Counted from the first letter of the stretch, positions 8,761-17,166 are shown. The stretch: DNA of 64,000 nucleotides from Marisalimonas sp016777705 (GCF_047717795.1 NZ_CP159808.1:2108001-2172000); one strand, 5' to 3'. Translations and numbers: made by a program. Notes: a model not told the origin generated them from the letters alone.

Positions 8761-10026
8761 CTATTGATTAAACCTTTCTTTGATATAGGAAACTAAATTT
8801 GGCCCGTCTAATTTATCTGTTGCTGGATTTGTTCTAACATAAAATTCTTTACCATTTAACCAAATTGGTTCGTTAGATTTTTTACATTCAACTATAAGAA
8901 TATCCTTGTTTCTAATCATATGAAAAGATGAATTCACATAAGCGTAAACTTTTTCACCAAAATTAGTCTTTAATATGTTCTTTAAATGCAGGAGTAATTT
9001 ATCTTTATTTTTAAAAAGTTTATCAATCTCTTTATCAACTCCCAATATTTGTTTTTGATCACTTATACCAATTAGTAATTTACCACCTTCAGAATTTAAA
9101 AAACCTGCAATAGTTTTCAAAACTGATAACTCTATCCACTTTTCTTTTGTTTGCTTCTTTACATCCAAACAAAACGTTTCTTTAAATTCTAAAATTTTTG
9201 TTTCACCACCTCTTATTTCTTTTTCAATTTTATTCTCTAATCTTGAATAAATTAGAGCAATATTTCCATTTTTTTGAATTTCATTATAAAAATCTTGATA
9301 CAGCTTATTATCAAATTGATCATCTTCTTGATGGTATACATAAAAGTTGTCTGCTAATCCTAGTACAGCGCTTGTATAAGTAGATAAATCATACCATTCT
9401 GAAACTAAACCCAATGGTAGAAGAAAAGATTTTCGTCCAATAATATTAAAAAGCCCCATTACAGCAGCCTTTTTCTCAGGAGATAAAGTATCAAAAATTT
9501 CAAAAATAGTTCTAGATAAGTCTGTTTTTATAAAATCTTCATCTTTTATAAATGTTCCTGCACCACCACCATAATTCTGAGCATAATAAACACCCCATAC
9601 ATATTCAGTTATTGTATCTAAATTTTTCTTACCTAGTTTTAAAGAAAATATCTCTCTCGCTGGCATTAGACGGTTAAGTTGCTCCATTTCGTATGGAGGA
9701 CCGTTATATATTTGAATTAAACTGAAGTCATAAATAGGTGAAACTTTTATGGCCTCTTCCCATATTTTATATTGATCTATATCTTCTAAAATTTCTTTTT
9801 GATCAGAAAAAATTGCATAACCACAGAACTGAAAATCAAAATTTAGTTTTCCATTTTTTAAATTTAATTTTCCACATCTTTCAAGATCACTCCTTATAAA
9901 TTCTATTAACTCCTGAGAATGATGCTTTATTTCTGATTTTCCATTAGCACTTAAAATTGGTTTGTTTTCATAAGTAAGATAGAAAGCATTATCTTTTGTT
10001 TCTATTTCTAAATCATTAAAGAACAT
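8761..10026 (-). CDS. AlbA_2 (Schlafen-type) domain protein, possible defence or regulator
   Basis: This 421-residue protein has a C-terminal AlbA_2/Schlafen-type domain (about 270-415): KILEFKETF opens it, LKTIAGFLNSEGGKLLIGI is the hallmark segment, and EFYVRTNPATDKL closes it. Such domains bind nucleic acids or act as accessory domains in regulators and antiviral proteins. The N-terminal ~250 residues are not recognised. The gene converges with the methyltransferase-helicase-nuclease operon (31 bp between the stops), so it sits inside the defence island but is transcribed separately. A ~70-bp sequence upstream of its start (10071-10140) is closely related to the one upstream of the zinc-finger gene (11031-11100), suggesting shared control. 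Base composition is more AT-rich than the operon next door, so the two may have different origins. Confidence 0.65.
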   Translation of the reverse strand: MFFNDLEIETKDNAFYLTYENKPILSANGKSEIKHHSQELIEFIRSDLERCGKLNLKNGKLNFDFQFCGYAIFSDQKEILEDIDQYKIWEEAIKVSPIYDFSLIQIYNGPPYEMEQLNRLMPAREIFSLKLGKKNLDTITEYVWGVYYAQNYGGGAGTFIKDEDFIKTDLSRTIFEIFDTLSPEKKAAVMGLFNIIGRKSFLLPLGLVSEWYDLSTYTSAVLGLADNFYVYHQEDDQFDNKLYQDFYNEIQKNGNIALIYSRLENKIEKEIRGGETKILEFKETFCLDVKKQTKEKWIELSVLKTIAGFLNSEGGKLLIGISDQKQILGVDKEIDKLFKNKDKLLLHLKNILKTNFGEKVYAYVNSSFHMIRNKDILIVECKKSNEPIWLNGKEFYVRTNPATDKLDGPNLVSYIKERFNQ

Positions 10027-10070
10027 TCAAATACCTAAAACTTTATAAGAACCCTATTTATTTTAATACT

Positions 10071-10140
10071 AAATTAATATTAACAAAAATATCAACCAGT
10101 ATTAAACTCTTTATTGAAAGGACTTTATCCATTAATAACT
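10071..10140 (-). promoter_or_regulatory. Shared upstream element, copy A
   Basis: This ~70-bp stretch lies 45-114 bp before the AlbA_2 gene start and aligns along its whole length with 11031-11100 before the zinc-finger gene. The best block is TTGAAAGGACTTTATCCATT (from 10114) against TTGAAAAGAGTTTATTCATT (from 11074). Both have the same distance and orientation to a start codon, which points to a duplicated promoter/operator. Confidence 0.5.
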
Positions 10141-10221
10141 AAATAACCAAACTTATAACCCAATTCCAACAACGTTTAGTCATAATTGCACTTTATTATA
10201 AATAATAATAGGGAGAAACAA

Positions 10222-10434
10222 ATGGCAAATAGTGGCATAGAGTGGATAGACATAACCTTTAACTTTTGTGTAAGGCTTTTATACGATATCGGTAACCTTC
10301 TAGGTATTACATATGAAGAGATAAACGTATGGCTATTTGTATTTATTTGGCCTATCGCAAGTCTCGTTTTGTTTGCAGAAATCATAAGGCTTAGGCTGAA
10401 GATAAGTTTCATGAATAATTCAAGAGGTAATTAG
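10222..10434 (+). CDS. Small membrane protein of unknown function
   Basis: Seventy residues; the start at 10222 is preferred over an upstream ATG at 10186 because GGGAGAAACAA lies directly before it. The middle (VWLFVFIWPIASLVLFAEII) is one clear transmembrane segment, followed by a basic tail (RLRLK), which predicts a cytoplasmic C-terminus. It is not recognised. It sits alone on the plus strand between two minus-strand island genes and converges with the zinc-finger gene. Confidence 0.5.
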   Translation: MANSGIEWIDITFNFCVRLLYDIGNLLGITYEEINVWLFVFIWPIASLVLFAEIIRLRLKISFMNNSRGN

Positions 10435-10460
10435 TAAGCTATTGTACATTTACTACTATT

Positions 10461-10976
10461 TTAATTCAGATCACTCCAATACTCATTTGATGACCATCTA
10501 CAAGATGGAAAGTTAGAACATCCAAGAAAAAAGCTTTTATCATTACTGTTTTGATAAACTACAACAATTCCCTTATCCCTCTTCTTTTGACAACTAGGAC
10601 ATTTGCCTCTTAACCCAGTCGGCACGGGAGGAAATTGAACACCAAGACTTAAACCCTCCCCTGAGTTCTGACAATTAACACACCTTTTGGTTCCTGGAGA
10701 CGCGCTTAATCTTGGGAAGGGTATGGGCAGATCACAAATCTCACAGCTAACATTGTTATTAGTATCAAAAAGGAGAGCACCATCTACATCTAAAATCTCA
10801 AAGCTCTTTTGACGGCATTTAGAGCATATAAAAGACCTTACTAATTCAGATATATTACTAAGATTAAGAGCATCCTCAGATTTAAGGCTTTCGTTTAAAT
10901 AATCATAATCAAGGCTCTCAGTATTAGAACATTCATGACAGTTGAACTTTATCTTTTCTAATCGTTTTACAACCAT
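10461..10976 (-). CDS. Multi-zinc-finger protein with DksA/TraR-like and topoisomerase-type fingers
   Basis: A 171-residue protein made almost wholly of Cys motifs: C13-C16, C51-C54, C78-C81 with C99-C102, and C126-C129 with C153-C159. The third unit, CEICDLPIPFPRLSASPG then KRCVNCQ, is a textbook DksA/TraR four-Cys finger. The last, GKCPSCQ through FLGCSNFPSCRW, matches the C-terminal zinc ribbon of topoisomerase I. No topoisomerase catalytic domain is present. It could bind DNA or RNA polymerase; the function is unknown. The family pairing is unusual and I do not know a named protein with it. Upstream control may be shared with the AlbA_2 gene. Confidence 0.65.
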   Translation of the reverse strand: MVVKRLEKIKFNCHECSNTESLDYDYLNESLKSEDALNLSNISELVRSFICSKCRQKSFEILDVDGALLFDTNNNVSCEICDLPIPFPRLSASPGTKRCVNCQNSGEGLSLGVQFPPVPTGLRGKCPSCQKKRDKGIVVVYQNSNDKSFFLGCSNFPSCRWSSNEYWSDLN

Positions 10977-11030
10977 TGTACCGCCTTTAATCAGGCTATA
11001 TTAAAAAACTTAATATATTGAATAAACGCT

Positions 11031-11100
11031 AAATTAAAATAACAACAATAACAACATGTCTTTAACCCTTTTTTTGAAAAGAGTTTATTCATTAACCCCG
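11031..11100 (-). promoter_or_regulatory. Shared upstream element, copy B
   Basis: Partner of 10071-10140. It lies 55-124 bp before the zinc-finger gene start, in the same orientation as copy A relative to its gene. Substitutions are scattered with a one-base offset in the middle, so it looks like an old duplication. Confidence 0.5.
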
Positions 11101-11127
11101 GGGTACTCAATTCTTGTAATATGGTAC

Positions 11128-11352
11128 CTAAAAGCTCATAACCTTCTTCTTAATATAACTAAGGTCAGGATGGGCATACCTAAGAAGCATTGACTGTGTT
11201 CGGTGACCACTAATTGAAGCTGCTTCAGGTATAGTTAACCCTCGCTCAATAAACCTTGAGATAGCCTCATGCCTTAGGTCGTGGAAGTGAAGGTTATTTA
11301 AACCCGACCTCTTTATAAGCCTATTCTTTACTCGGCCTATGTATCGTTTCAT
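11128..11352 (-). pseudogene. Tyrosine recombinase remnant (C-terminal fragment)
   Basis: Only about 74 residues remain. FHDLRHEAISRF contains the HxxR box, SGHRTQ the second His, and LLRYAHPD the Tyr nucleophile, in the normal order for the end of a phage integrase. A stop codon lies just upstream of the ATG in this frame, and the segment with the first catalytic Arg is missing, so it cannot recombine DNA alone. It lies beside tRNA-Gly and a triple 12-bp repeat, which suggests the decayed end of an integrated element. Confidence 0.75.
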
Positions 11353-11388
11353 CAGTGACGCTTATATCAGAACATTCGTTTGATCTGG

Positions 11389-11423
11389 GGTAGACAAAAG
11401 GGTAGACAAAAAGGTAGACAAAA
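11389..11423. repeat. Triple 12-bp tandem repeat (GGTAGACAAAA)
   Basis: GGTAGACAAAA occurs at 11389, 11401 and 11413, an exact 12-bp period, between the recombinase remnant and tRNA-Gly. Spacing close to a helical turn and the position just upstream of an integrase suggest former integrase arm-type binding sites. It is not CRISPR-like. Confidence 0.65.
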
Positions 11424-11491
11424 ATGAGCATATTGACACAGTTTTTGTATAAGGTAATCTTGAACAAGAGGTTGAATAAAAGGTAAGATAA

Positions 11492-11566
11492 GCGGGCGTA
11501 GCTCAGTGGTAGAGCATCTCGTTGCCAACGAGAATGTCGAGAGTTCGAATCTCTTCGCCCGCTCCA
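11492..11566 (+). tRNA. tRNA-Gly (GCC)
   Basis: A complete cloverleaf: acceptor arm GCGGGCG pairs with CGCCCGC, D-loop GCTCAGTGGTAGAGC, anticodon stem TCTCG/CGAGA with loop TTGCCAA (anticodon GCC), T-arm GTTCGAATC, and an encoded CCA end at 11564-11566. The left side is the mobile island; the right side is backbone. Confidence 0.95.
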
Positions 11567-11598
11567 TTTAACATAATTTATTTGTTTAGTTATTTTAA

Positions 11599-12699
11599 TT
11601 AAATGATTTCAACCACATCAAAACCTATTTTATCCATAATCGTATAGTCATTAATGTTTTGTTCTATATTTTTATCTGCTATTAAAAAACCTATGTATTT
11701 AGAATGTTTGGGAGACCAGACAATAGATGTTGCTTTTCCAATATGTTCGTTTTTTAAAAATACCGGAAGATTACTATAAAACGGTGGCTTATTAATACCT
11801 TCAAAATCAAATTTTACTGTAAACATAGATTTTTTAAAACCTATCTCTCTTTGTTTTAATAAAACTGGTTTACCTATAAAGTTATTATCAGTATCAAGGT
11901 TACAATATTTTCCTAATCCACAATCTTGCGGCAAATTTTTATTATTCATCTCATTGCCATAACTAAGAAGATTGCTTTCTACCCTTTCAATCATATTAGG
12001 GCAGCCAACTTTTATATTAAATTCTTGACCGTCCTTCATAATCAAGTCCCATAACAAAGTTCCAGTATTTGGATTTGAAAACAAAATCTCATACCCAGAT
12101 TGTTTGCTAAAACCTGTTTTTGATATAAAAATATCCTCATTATTAAAATTAAATTCTTTAAAATTGAAAAATTTAATATTTTTTATCTCTATACCTAAAG
12201 TCTTCACCATTACCTTTTCTGATTTTGGGCCTTGAACAGCAATAGTAAATATATCAGTCTCAATTACTTGGGCATTAAATTTCATTCCATGATTAATTGC
12301 CGATATCCAATTAAACAAATCAGAATCAGATAAAGAAATAAAAAAACGTTCTTCAGATATACAAAAAACAACAGGATCGTTTAATAACCCACCTTCAAAA
12401 TTTACAATGGGGGCATAATAAGCTCTACCTGGAACAACTTTAGTAAAGTCTCTACAAAAAAGAAACCTAACTAAAGATAAAGCTTTTTTTCCTTTTATTT
12501 CTATTACTTTTTGGCAACAAACATCCCAAAGTTGAACATACTTAATAAGATGTAAATAATCACTTTTTAAAGATTTGAATATTGTTGGGATCAGAGTGTT
12601 ATTATATACGCTATGTTTTTTAACACCTGCTTGTTCATTTCTAGATGTGAATGGTGTCTGTTTAATTCTATTTGATGTTGTAAAAAAATCATTAGACAT
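11599..12699 (-). CDS. dmdA: DmdA-like DMSP demethylase / aminomethyltransferase (GcvT family)
   Basis: The protein belongs to the GcvT/aminomethyltransferase family and looks closest to DmdA, which moves a methyl group from dimethylsulfoniopropionate to tetrahydrofolate, giving methylmercaptopropionate. Features shared with the Pelagibacter enzyme as I remember it: a TPFT opening, VYNN-LIPT, VQLWDV, the block YYAPIV-GGLLNDPV, GCPNMIERVESNLLSYGNEM and a CGLGK-type segment, with a similar total length (366 residues). The start at 12699 (MSNDFF) is preferred over the longer frame because AAAGGGGGATTTGG lies just upstream. It is divergent from a D-glutamate-cyclase-like gene, and the ProXWV transporter lies nearby. 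Other GcvT-fold demethylases cannot be excluded without alignment of substrate-contact residues. Confidence 0.75.
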   Translation of the reverse strand: MSNDFFTTSNRIKQTPFTSRNEQAGVKKHSVYNNTLIPTIFKSLKSDYLHLIKYVQLWDVCCQKVIEIKGKKALSLVRFLFCRDFTKVVPGRAYYAPIVNFEGGLLNDPVVFCISEERFFISLSDSDLFNWISAINHGMKFNAQVIETDIFTIAVQGPKSEKVMVKTLGIEIKNIKFFNFKEFNFNNEDIFISKTGFSKQSGYEILFSNPNTGTLLWDLIMKDGQEFNIKVGCPNMIERVESNLLSYGNEMNNKNLPQDCGLGKYCNLDTDNNFIGKPVLLKQREIGFKKSMFTVKFDFEGINKPPFYSNLPVFLKNEHIGKATSIVWSPKHSKYIGFLIADKNIEQNINDYTIMDKIGFDVVEII

Positions 12700-12861
12700 T
12701 TCCAAATCCCCCTTTAAAAATACATTAATCACTTTTAACAATTTTTATAAAAAGTAAAATAATAAATTTGTTTAAAGAAAAAAATATTAGTTTCACGAGC
12801 TACAATCAAAAATTAAGTTATTTATTACTTTAAGAAGCATTTACAACTAAGGTGATTATAA

Positions 12862-13683
12862 ATGGAACAACTTGTAAATTTATACAACAAAGCCAAAACT
12901 TTAAATAATAATCAATTAAGAAAATTAATTAGGTCTGGAGATTATATAGGTCAAACAGCTGGTCTATCTAAAAATATGCTCCAAACAAATCTTATTATTT
13001 TAGAAAAACAATACGCACTAGATTTCATGATTTTTTGTCAGCGAAACCCCAAAGCTTGTCCTCTTGTAGCTGTAACAAATGTAGGAGATCCCTTTTTTAA
13101 AACTTTAGGAAATAACATTGATGTTAGAACTGACGTTCCTTCTTATAATATTTATGAGAATGGTAATTTTAATAAAACAGTTAGTCAAATATCTGAATTT
13201 TGGAATGAAAATTTAATTGGGTTTGCCATAGGCTGCTCTTTTACATTTGAGCATTCTTTATTAAGACATGGTTTTTCTATTGATCATATAAGTGAAAATA
13301 AAGTGGTCCCTATGTATTCAACTAATATAAAAAATGAAAAATCAGGTCCTTTTGAAAATACAATGGTTGTATCAATGAGAATTTTTAAAAAATATCAAGT
13401 TGATAAAATAATTAATATTTGTAAATCCTTTCATTGGGCTCATGGTAAACCTATACATGTAGGTGATCCAAATGAAATTGGTATTAGTAATATATTCAAG
13501 CCTACTTGGGGAGATAAACCTAGACCCCTATTAAAAGATGAAGTTAATATGTTCTGGGCTTGTGGTGTAACCCCTCAAAATGCAATTTTAAACTCTTCGG
13601 TTGAATTTTGTATTTCACATACACCTGGATATATGCTTATTACAGATATAAAAGAAGATGCAGAAACACCGATCTTACAATAA
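12862..13683 (+). CDS. DUF1445/UPF0317 putative hydro-lyase (D-glutamate cyclase-like)
   Basis: A 273-residue protein that matches the UPF0317/DUF1445 family in length and sequence (LIRSGDYIGQTAGL near the N-terminus, GFAIGCSFTFEHSL in the middle, FWACGVTPQNA and ISHTPGYM near the end). Members are annotated as putative hydro-lyases, and the C-terminal domain of the vertebrate D-glutamate cyclase belongs here, so a role in D-glutamate or related acid breakdown is possible. SD-like AAGGTGAT precedes the ATG. It diverges from the DmdA-like gene and converges tightly with purT, 3 bp apart. The substrate cannot be told from sequence. Confidence 0.8.
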   Translation: MEQLVNLYNKAKTLNNNQLRKLIRSGDYIGQTAGLSKNMLQTNLIILEKQYALDFMIFCQRNPKACPLVAVTNVGDPFFKTLGNNIDVRTDVPSYNIYENGNFNKTVSQISEFWNENLIGFAIGCSFTFEHSLLRHGFSIDHISENKVVPMYSTNIKNEKSGPFENTMVVSMRIFKKYQVDKIINICKSFHWAHGKPIHVGDPNEIGISNIFKPTWGDKPRPLLKDEVNMFWACGVTPQNAILNSSVEFCISHTPGYMLITDIKEDAETPILQ

Positions 13684-13686
13684 ACT

Positions 13687-14829
13687 CTATGTCTTGGACA
13701 ACACAGATATCTTTCTTGCTGCAATTTTTGCTTTGTCAAGTGTTTCAGCCAATATTATTCCCATTCTTCGATAAGACTTTAAAGATGGTTTTCCAAAAAT
13801 TCTGAAATCGACACTTTTATCTTCTAAAGCTTTTTCAATACCTTCTATTGAGTAATTACCTGTCGCATTTTTTTCAGCTAAAATCACATGACTCGCTCCA
13901 GGTCGATTCATTTTAATTTCTGGTAAAGGCAAACCTAATAAAACTCTAGCGTGTATGTCAAACTGACTAAAATTTTGAGTATACATAGTCACCATACCAG
14001 TATCGTGAGGACGAGGACTTAATTCACTAAAAATAACTTTACCTTTTTTATCAACAAAAAATTCAACACCAAATATTCCAGACCCTCCTAAATCTTTAAC
14101 CATTTTACTCGCAGCAACTTGTGCTTGTGCGATAACATCATTAGAACAATCTGCGGGTTGCCAACTATACTGATAATCTCCACGTTCTTGGAAATGTCCA
14201 ATTGGCTGACAAAACGAGACCTTACCTGATTTTTCAAGTATTGTTAAAAGTGTTATTTCATAATCAAAATCGATAAACTCTTCTACTATTACACGTTTTC
14301 TGTTTCCCCTCATACCTTCAATGGCAAATTTCCAAGAAGCTTTTAATTCATCTTTTGTATTAGCATAACTTTGACCTTTTCCTGAAGAACTCATCACAGG
14401 CTTTACTGCGACTTTTGTTCCTATTTTCTTTGCTTCTGAGATTAATTCTTGTTCTGTTTCAGCATAAGCAAAACTTGCTGTTTGCAAGCCTAAACTTTTT
14501 GCTCTATCTCTAATTCTATCCCTATTCATAGTTAAGTTTACTGCTTTTGCTGATGGTATTACATTGTATCCATTTGTTTCTGCGTCCAACAAAACCTGCG
14601 TTTCAATGGCTTCTACTTCTGGAACTATAAAATCTGGTTTATGATTTTCTATTATTTTTGTAAGTTTATTCTTATCAAGCATGTTAAATATTTCTGATTC
14701 ATCACTAACTTGCATAGCTGGTGCATTTTTATATGCATCACAAGTAATAACGTAACACCCTATTCTCTTCAGACTGATAGTTAATTCTTTTCCTAATTCA
14801 CCACTACCTAATAATAAAATTTTTTTCAT
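13687..14829 (-). CDS. purT: Formate-dependent GAR transformylase PurT
   Basis: PurT is the ATP-grasp enzyme that makes formyl-GAR from GAR, formate and ATP in de novo purine synthesis, independent of formyl-tetrahydrofolate. The N-terminal LLGSGELGKE is the nucleotide-fold loop, VPEVEAIET and MNRDRIRD are PurT signatures, and SSGKGQSYA and FSELSPRPHDTGM are ATP-grasp segments. At 380 residues the length is normal (about 390). The start at 14829 has AAAGGAACCTT before it; the longer frame does not. A formate-using enzyme fits an organism that produces one-carbon units from osmolyte demethylation, but that link is inference. Confidence 0.93.
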   Translation of the reverse strand: MKKILLLGSGELGKELTISLKRIGCYVITCDAYKNAPAMQVSDESEIFNMLDKNKLTKIIENHKPDFIVPEVEAIETQVLLDAETNGYNVIPSAKAVNLTMNRDRIRDRAKSLGLQTASFAYAETEQELISEAKKIGTKVAVKPVMSSSGKGQSYANTKDELKASWKFAIEGMRGNRKRVIVEEFIDFDYEITLLTILEKSGKVSFCQPIGHFQERGDYQYSWQPADCSNDVIAQAQVAASKMVKDLGGSGIFGVEFFVDKKGKVIFSELSPRPHDTGMVTMYTQNFSQFDIHARVLLGLPLPEIKMNRPGASHVILAEKNATGNYSIEGIEKALEDKSVDFRIFGKPSLKSYRRMGIILAETLDKAKIAARKISVLSKT

Positions 14830-14881
14830 AAGGTTCCTTTTTAGAGTTTTAAAAAACATTAAACTAATTTATCTTAATAAC

Positions 14882-15535
14882 ATGAATTTCATACAAAATT
14901 TTTATTACAAGGTATTAAATAAACAAATTTCAAGTATTTATAAAGACCGTTTTTTTAAATATCATAACACTCCAAAAGGTGTGTTTTGGAATAACAGAAT
15001 GTCTCAAGATTTAAGATTAAATATAATTTTAGATAAAATCACTGATAATTCTACATTAAACATTATCTCTATTGGAGACGTTGGTTGTGGATATGGTAGA
15101 TTATTTGAGATTATTAAAGAAAGAAAATTAGATAATAAAATTATATATTCCGGCTTTGATATTAATAAAGAAATGGTTTTATTTTGTAAAAACAATAAAT
15201 ATTTTCATAAAGTATCTTTTAAAATAGGAACTTTTCCAACTCAGAATGTTGATTATGTTGTTATGTCGGGAACTTATAATTTAACAGTAATTAAAAATAT
15301 AAGAATATGGGAAAATTATATTATAGAAAATTTAAAATCTAATTGGAACTATGCAAAAAAAGCCTTAATTTTTAATTGTTTAGTAGATCAGAGCCGGAAA
15401 ATTCAAAAGAATTTATACTATACAGAATTGTCTTGGATAAAAAATATTTGTGAAAAGAATTTTGGTACTTTTGAATGCATTAAACATAATATGCTTCCAA
15501 ATGATGTTACTATTATTGTAAAAAAATTAGGTTAA
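14882..15535 (+). CDS. Class I SAM-dependent methyltransferase, substrate unknown
   Basis: A 217-residue protein with a Rossmann-type SAM site: DVGCGYGRLFEII is motif I and YSGFDINKEMV the acidic strand 2 end. The following strand is marked by VDYVVMSGTYNLT. No substrate domain is recognised. It has very A/T-rich codon use, like the backbone. It diverges from purT and its 3' end overlaps the convergent hydrolase gene by 9 bp. Confidence 0.7.
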   Translation: MNFIQNFYYKVLNKQISSIYKDRFFKYHNTPKGVFWNNRMSQDLRLNIILDKITDNSTLNIISIGDVGCGYGRLFEIIKERKLDNKIIYSGFDINKEMVLFCKNNKYFHKVSFKIGTFPTQNVDYVVMSGTYNLTVIKNIRIWENYIIENLKSNWNYAKKALIFNCLVDQSRKIQKNLYYTELSWIKNICEKNFGTFECIKHNMLPNDVTIIVKKLG

Positions 15536-16336
15536 ATTTTTAACAAATTTATTAATATAACCTGCAAATTCTTGTGGTTTTTCAATTGGGATTAAATGAC
15601 CACAATCTTCAAGCTCAATTATTTTAGTATTTTTAATTGTTTTGATAATATCATCAATATCACTTGGTACTCTGAAAACTTTATCGTGATGACCAGTCAT
15701 TATTAAAACAGGTACATTAATCTTAGACCAATCTAAATCCCAATTTGCTGATAGAGAACCTTGCATTAATTTAAAAATTCCTGAAGACTCTTCCAATCCC
15801 ATATAATTGTTTGGATTTAGAGCTTTTGGTTTCATTTGTTCTAAAAAACGAGGAGAAGCAATAACAGGCATATTAAAATCCATTAATAAAGATGTTCCTC
15901 CATAACGTGCAACATTAACCATAGTCTCGTTTATCCAACGTAATCTTGTGTTGTTTTTTCTTAGAGTGTTTATCAACACGAGACCTTTACTATTAATACC
16001 TTTTTCTAATGCAAGAGTTGCGTACAATCCACCTATTGAAAGCCCTACTAGAACTATGTTTTGAATTTTTAATTCATCTATTAGCAAACATAAATCTGAT
16101 ACTATAATTTCAGTATCCAAATCTAAACGCTCGTCAAATTTACTAGTCTCTTGCCCCCTGAAATTATATGTTAGATATCCATTACCTTGGCCAACAACTA
16201 GTTGACCAATTTCTCCATTCCAAGCTGACACATTTCCTGTAAGCGCATTAACAAATACAAAAGTAAAACCGTTATCTTTTGGTTTTACAAATTCGTAATA
16301 AATCTCATTTTTATCGTCAATTTTTAAAATAGTCAT
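15527..16336 (-). CDS. Alpha/beta hydrolase
   Basis: A 269-residue alpha/beta-hydrolase fold protein. The nucleophile elbow is GLSIGGLYA (Ser), the acid is probably the Asp in MTGHHDKVF, and the catalytic His lies in LEDCGHLIPIEKP. The oxyanion-side FVNALTGN occurs near the N-terminus. It resembles 3-oxoadipate enol-lactonase or other small esterases, but no aromatic pathway genes are nearby, so no substrate is assigned. It precedes nothing obvious in operon; the next minus-strand gene upstream ends 9 bp away and may be cotranscribed. Confidence 0.8.
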   Translation of the reverse strand: MTILKIDDKNEIYYEFVKPKDNGFTFVFVNALTGNVSAWNGEIGQLVVGQGNGYLTYNFRGQETSKFDERLDLDTEIIVSDLCLLIDELKIQNIVLVGLSIGGLYATLALEKGINSKGLVLINTLRKNNTRLRWINETMVNVARYGGTSLLMDFNMPVIASPRFLEQMKPKALNPNNYMGLEESSGIFKLMQGSLSANWDLDWSKINVPVLIMTGHHDKVFRVPSDIDDIIKTIKNTKIIELEDCGHLIPIEKPQEFAGYINKFVKNLT

Positions 16337-16345
16337 TTTGATCCT

Positions 16346-16888
16346 CTAATTTTCTAAAATTTCTATTTTTAGATGTTGAAAGTGTAACTCCAACTCTTGA
16401 TCTCTTAAAGTAGCTATTTTTTTAAATTCTTCATCGTCTTCTAAATTGATTTGTTGTTCATTATTTTGATTTTCAAAATTAGGAGTTATTTCTCCTAAAA
16501 TTTCTTCTGTTTCAGAAAATTCTCTTTTTAAAGGTTCTTCTCCAACTCTTTCTTGAAATGTAACTATTGCTCTAAGACCTCTTTCAATAGCAGATCGCTC
16601 ATCTTCATTTTCACTTTCGTCAAAACCTACATATAATGCATGGACTATATGTTGCTTTGGATCTGGTAAAATACCAACATCAAATATCATTTCACCTTCT
16701 GGGTTTAAATTTGTATAAAAATCACTAAACCTAGCTAATATTTCTCTTGTACGTGATGGTCCAGACTCAATGGGCGGTGCTTTTTGAGGTGGAAGTGGGG
16801 CATTGATATTATTCCAAATAACAACACAAATAAGAACGCAAAAAGTTACGACAAGAGCAATTAAAAATGGTGTTGAATCTATAAACAT
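16346..16888 (-). CDS. Membrane-anchored acidic protein, unknown
   Basis: About 180 residues. One N-terminal transmembrane segment (FLIALVVTFCVLICVVIW) is followed by a Pro-rich linker (PLPPQKAPP) and a soluble domain rich in Glu. No family is recognised. The start is uncertain: the ATG at 16888 is used, with a TTG at 16903 as the alternative; neither has a clear ribosome binding site. It probably shares a transcript with the downstream hydrolase gene (9-bp gap). Confidence 0.5.
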   Translation of the reverse strand: MFIDSTPFLIALVVTFCVLICVVIWNNINAPLPPQKAPPIESGPSRTREILARFSDFYTNLNPEGEMIFDVGILPDPKQHIVHALYVGFDESENEDERSAIERGLRAIVTFQERVGEEPLKREFSETEEILGEITPNFENQNNEQQINLEDDEEFKKIATLRDQELELHFQHLKIEILEN

Positions 16889-17059
16889 ATTTAATAAACA
16901 CAAAAACTAATATTTCATTTATCTCTGAATTTATAATTTAACGAGTAATAAATCAAAGTAATAATTCAGATGTAAATATGTGAAAATTTAATAAAAAAAT
17001 ATTATACATATATATCAGTCACTTAATCAATATTACTTGTAATAAGCTTACACAACGAT

Positions 17060-17089
17060 TTGCAATTAAGGTACTTTTGTTGTTACAAT
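17060..17089 (+). promoter_or_regulatory. Candidate sigma-70 promoter for proX
   Basis: TTGCAA (17060-17065) and TACAAT (17084-17089) are 18 bp apart, with proX starting 77 bp later. The surrounding DNA is so AT-rich that chance matches are frequent, so confidence is limited. No riboswitch-like structure was seen in the leader. Confidence 0.35.
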
Positions 17090-17166
17090 GATTCTGCATA
17101 TAATATGTAATTATTTAAATTAACAAAGGTTTGTAAATTTTTTACAAGCGGAAATAGGAGAAGAAA

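Noticed and set aside
11389..11423. CRISPR-like repeat
   Set aside because: Three 12-bp tandem units with no spacers; not a CRISPR array. No CRISPR or cas gene is seen in the window.
11492..11566. tRNA-Gly 3' end as an att core with a second copy in the window
   Set aside because: No duplicate of its 3' end was found in the window, unlike tRNA-Gln.
11367..11567. 66-residue frame antisense to tRNA-Gly (AKRFELSTFSLATRCSTTELR)
   Set aside because: It is the well-known false frame produced by the complement of a tRNA gene; its remainder is the 12-bp repeat.
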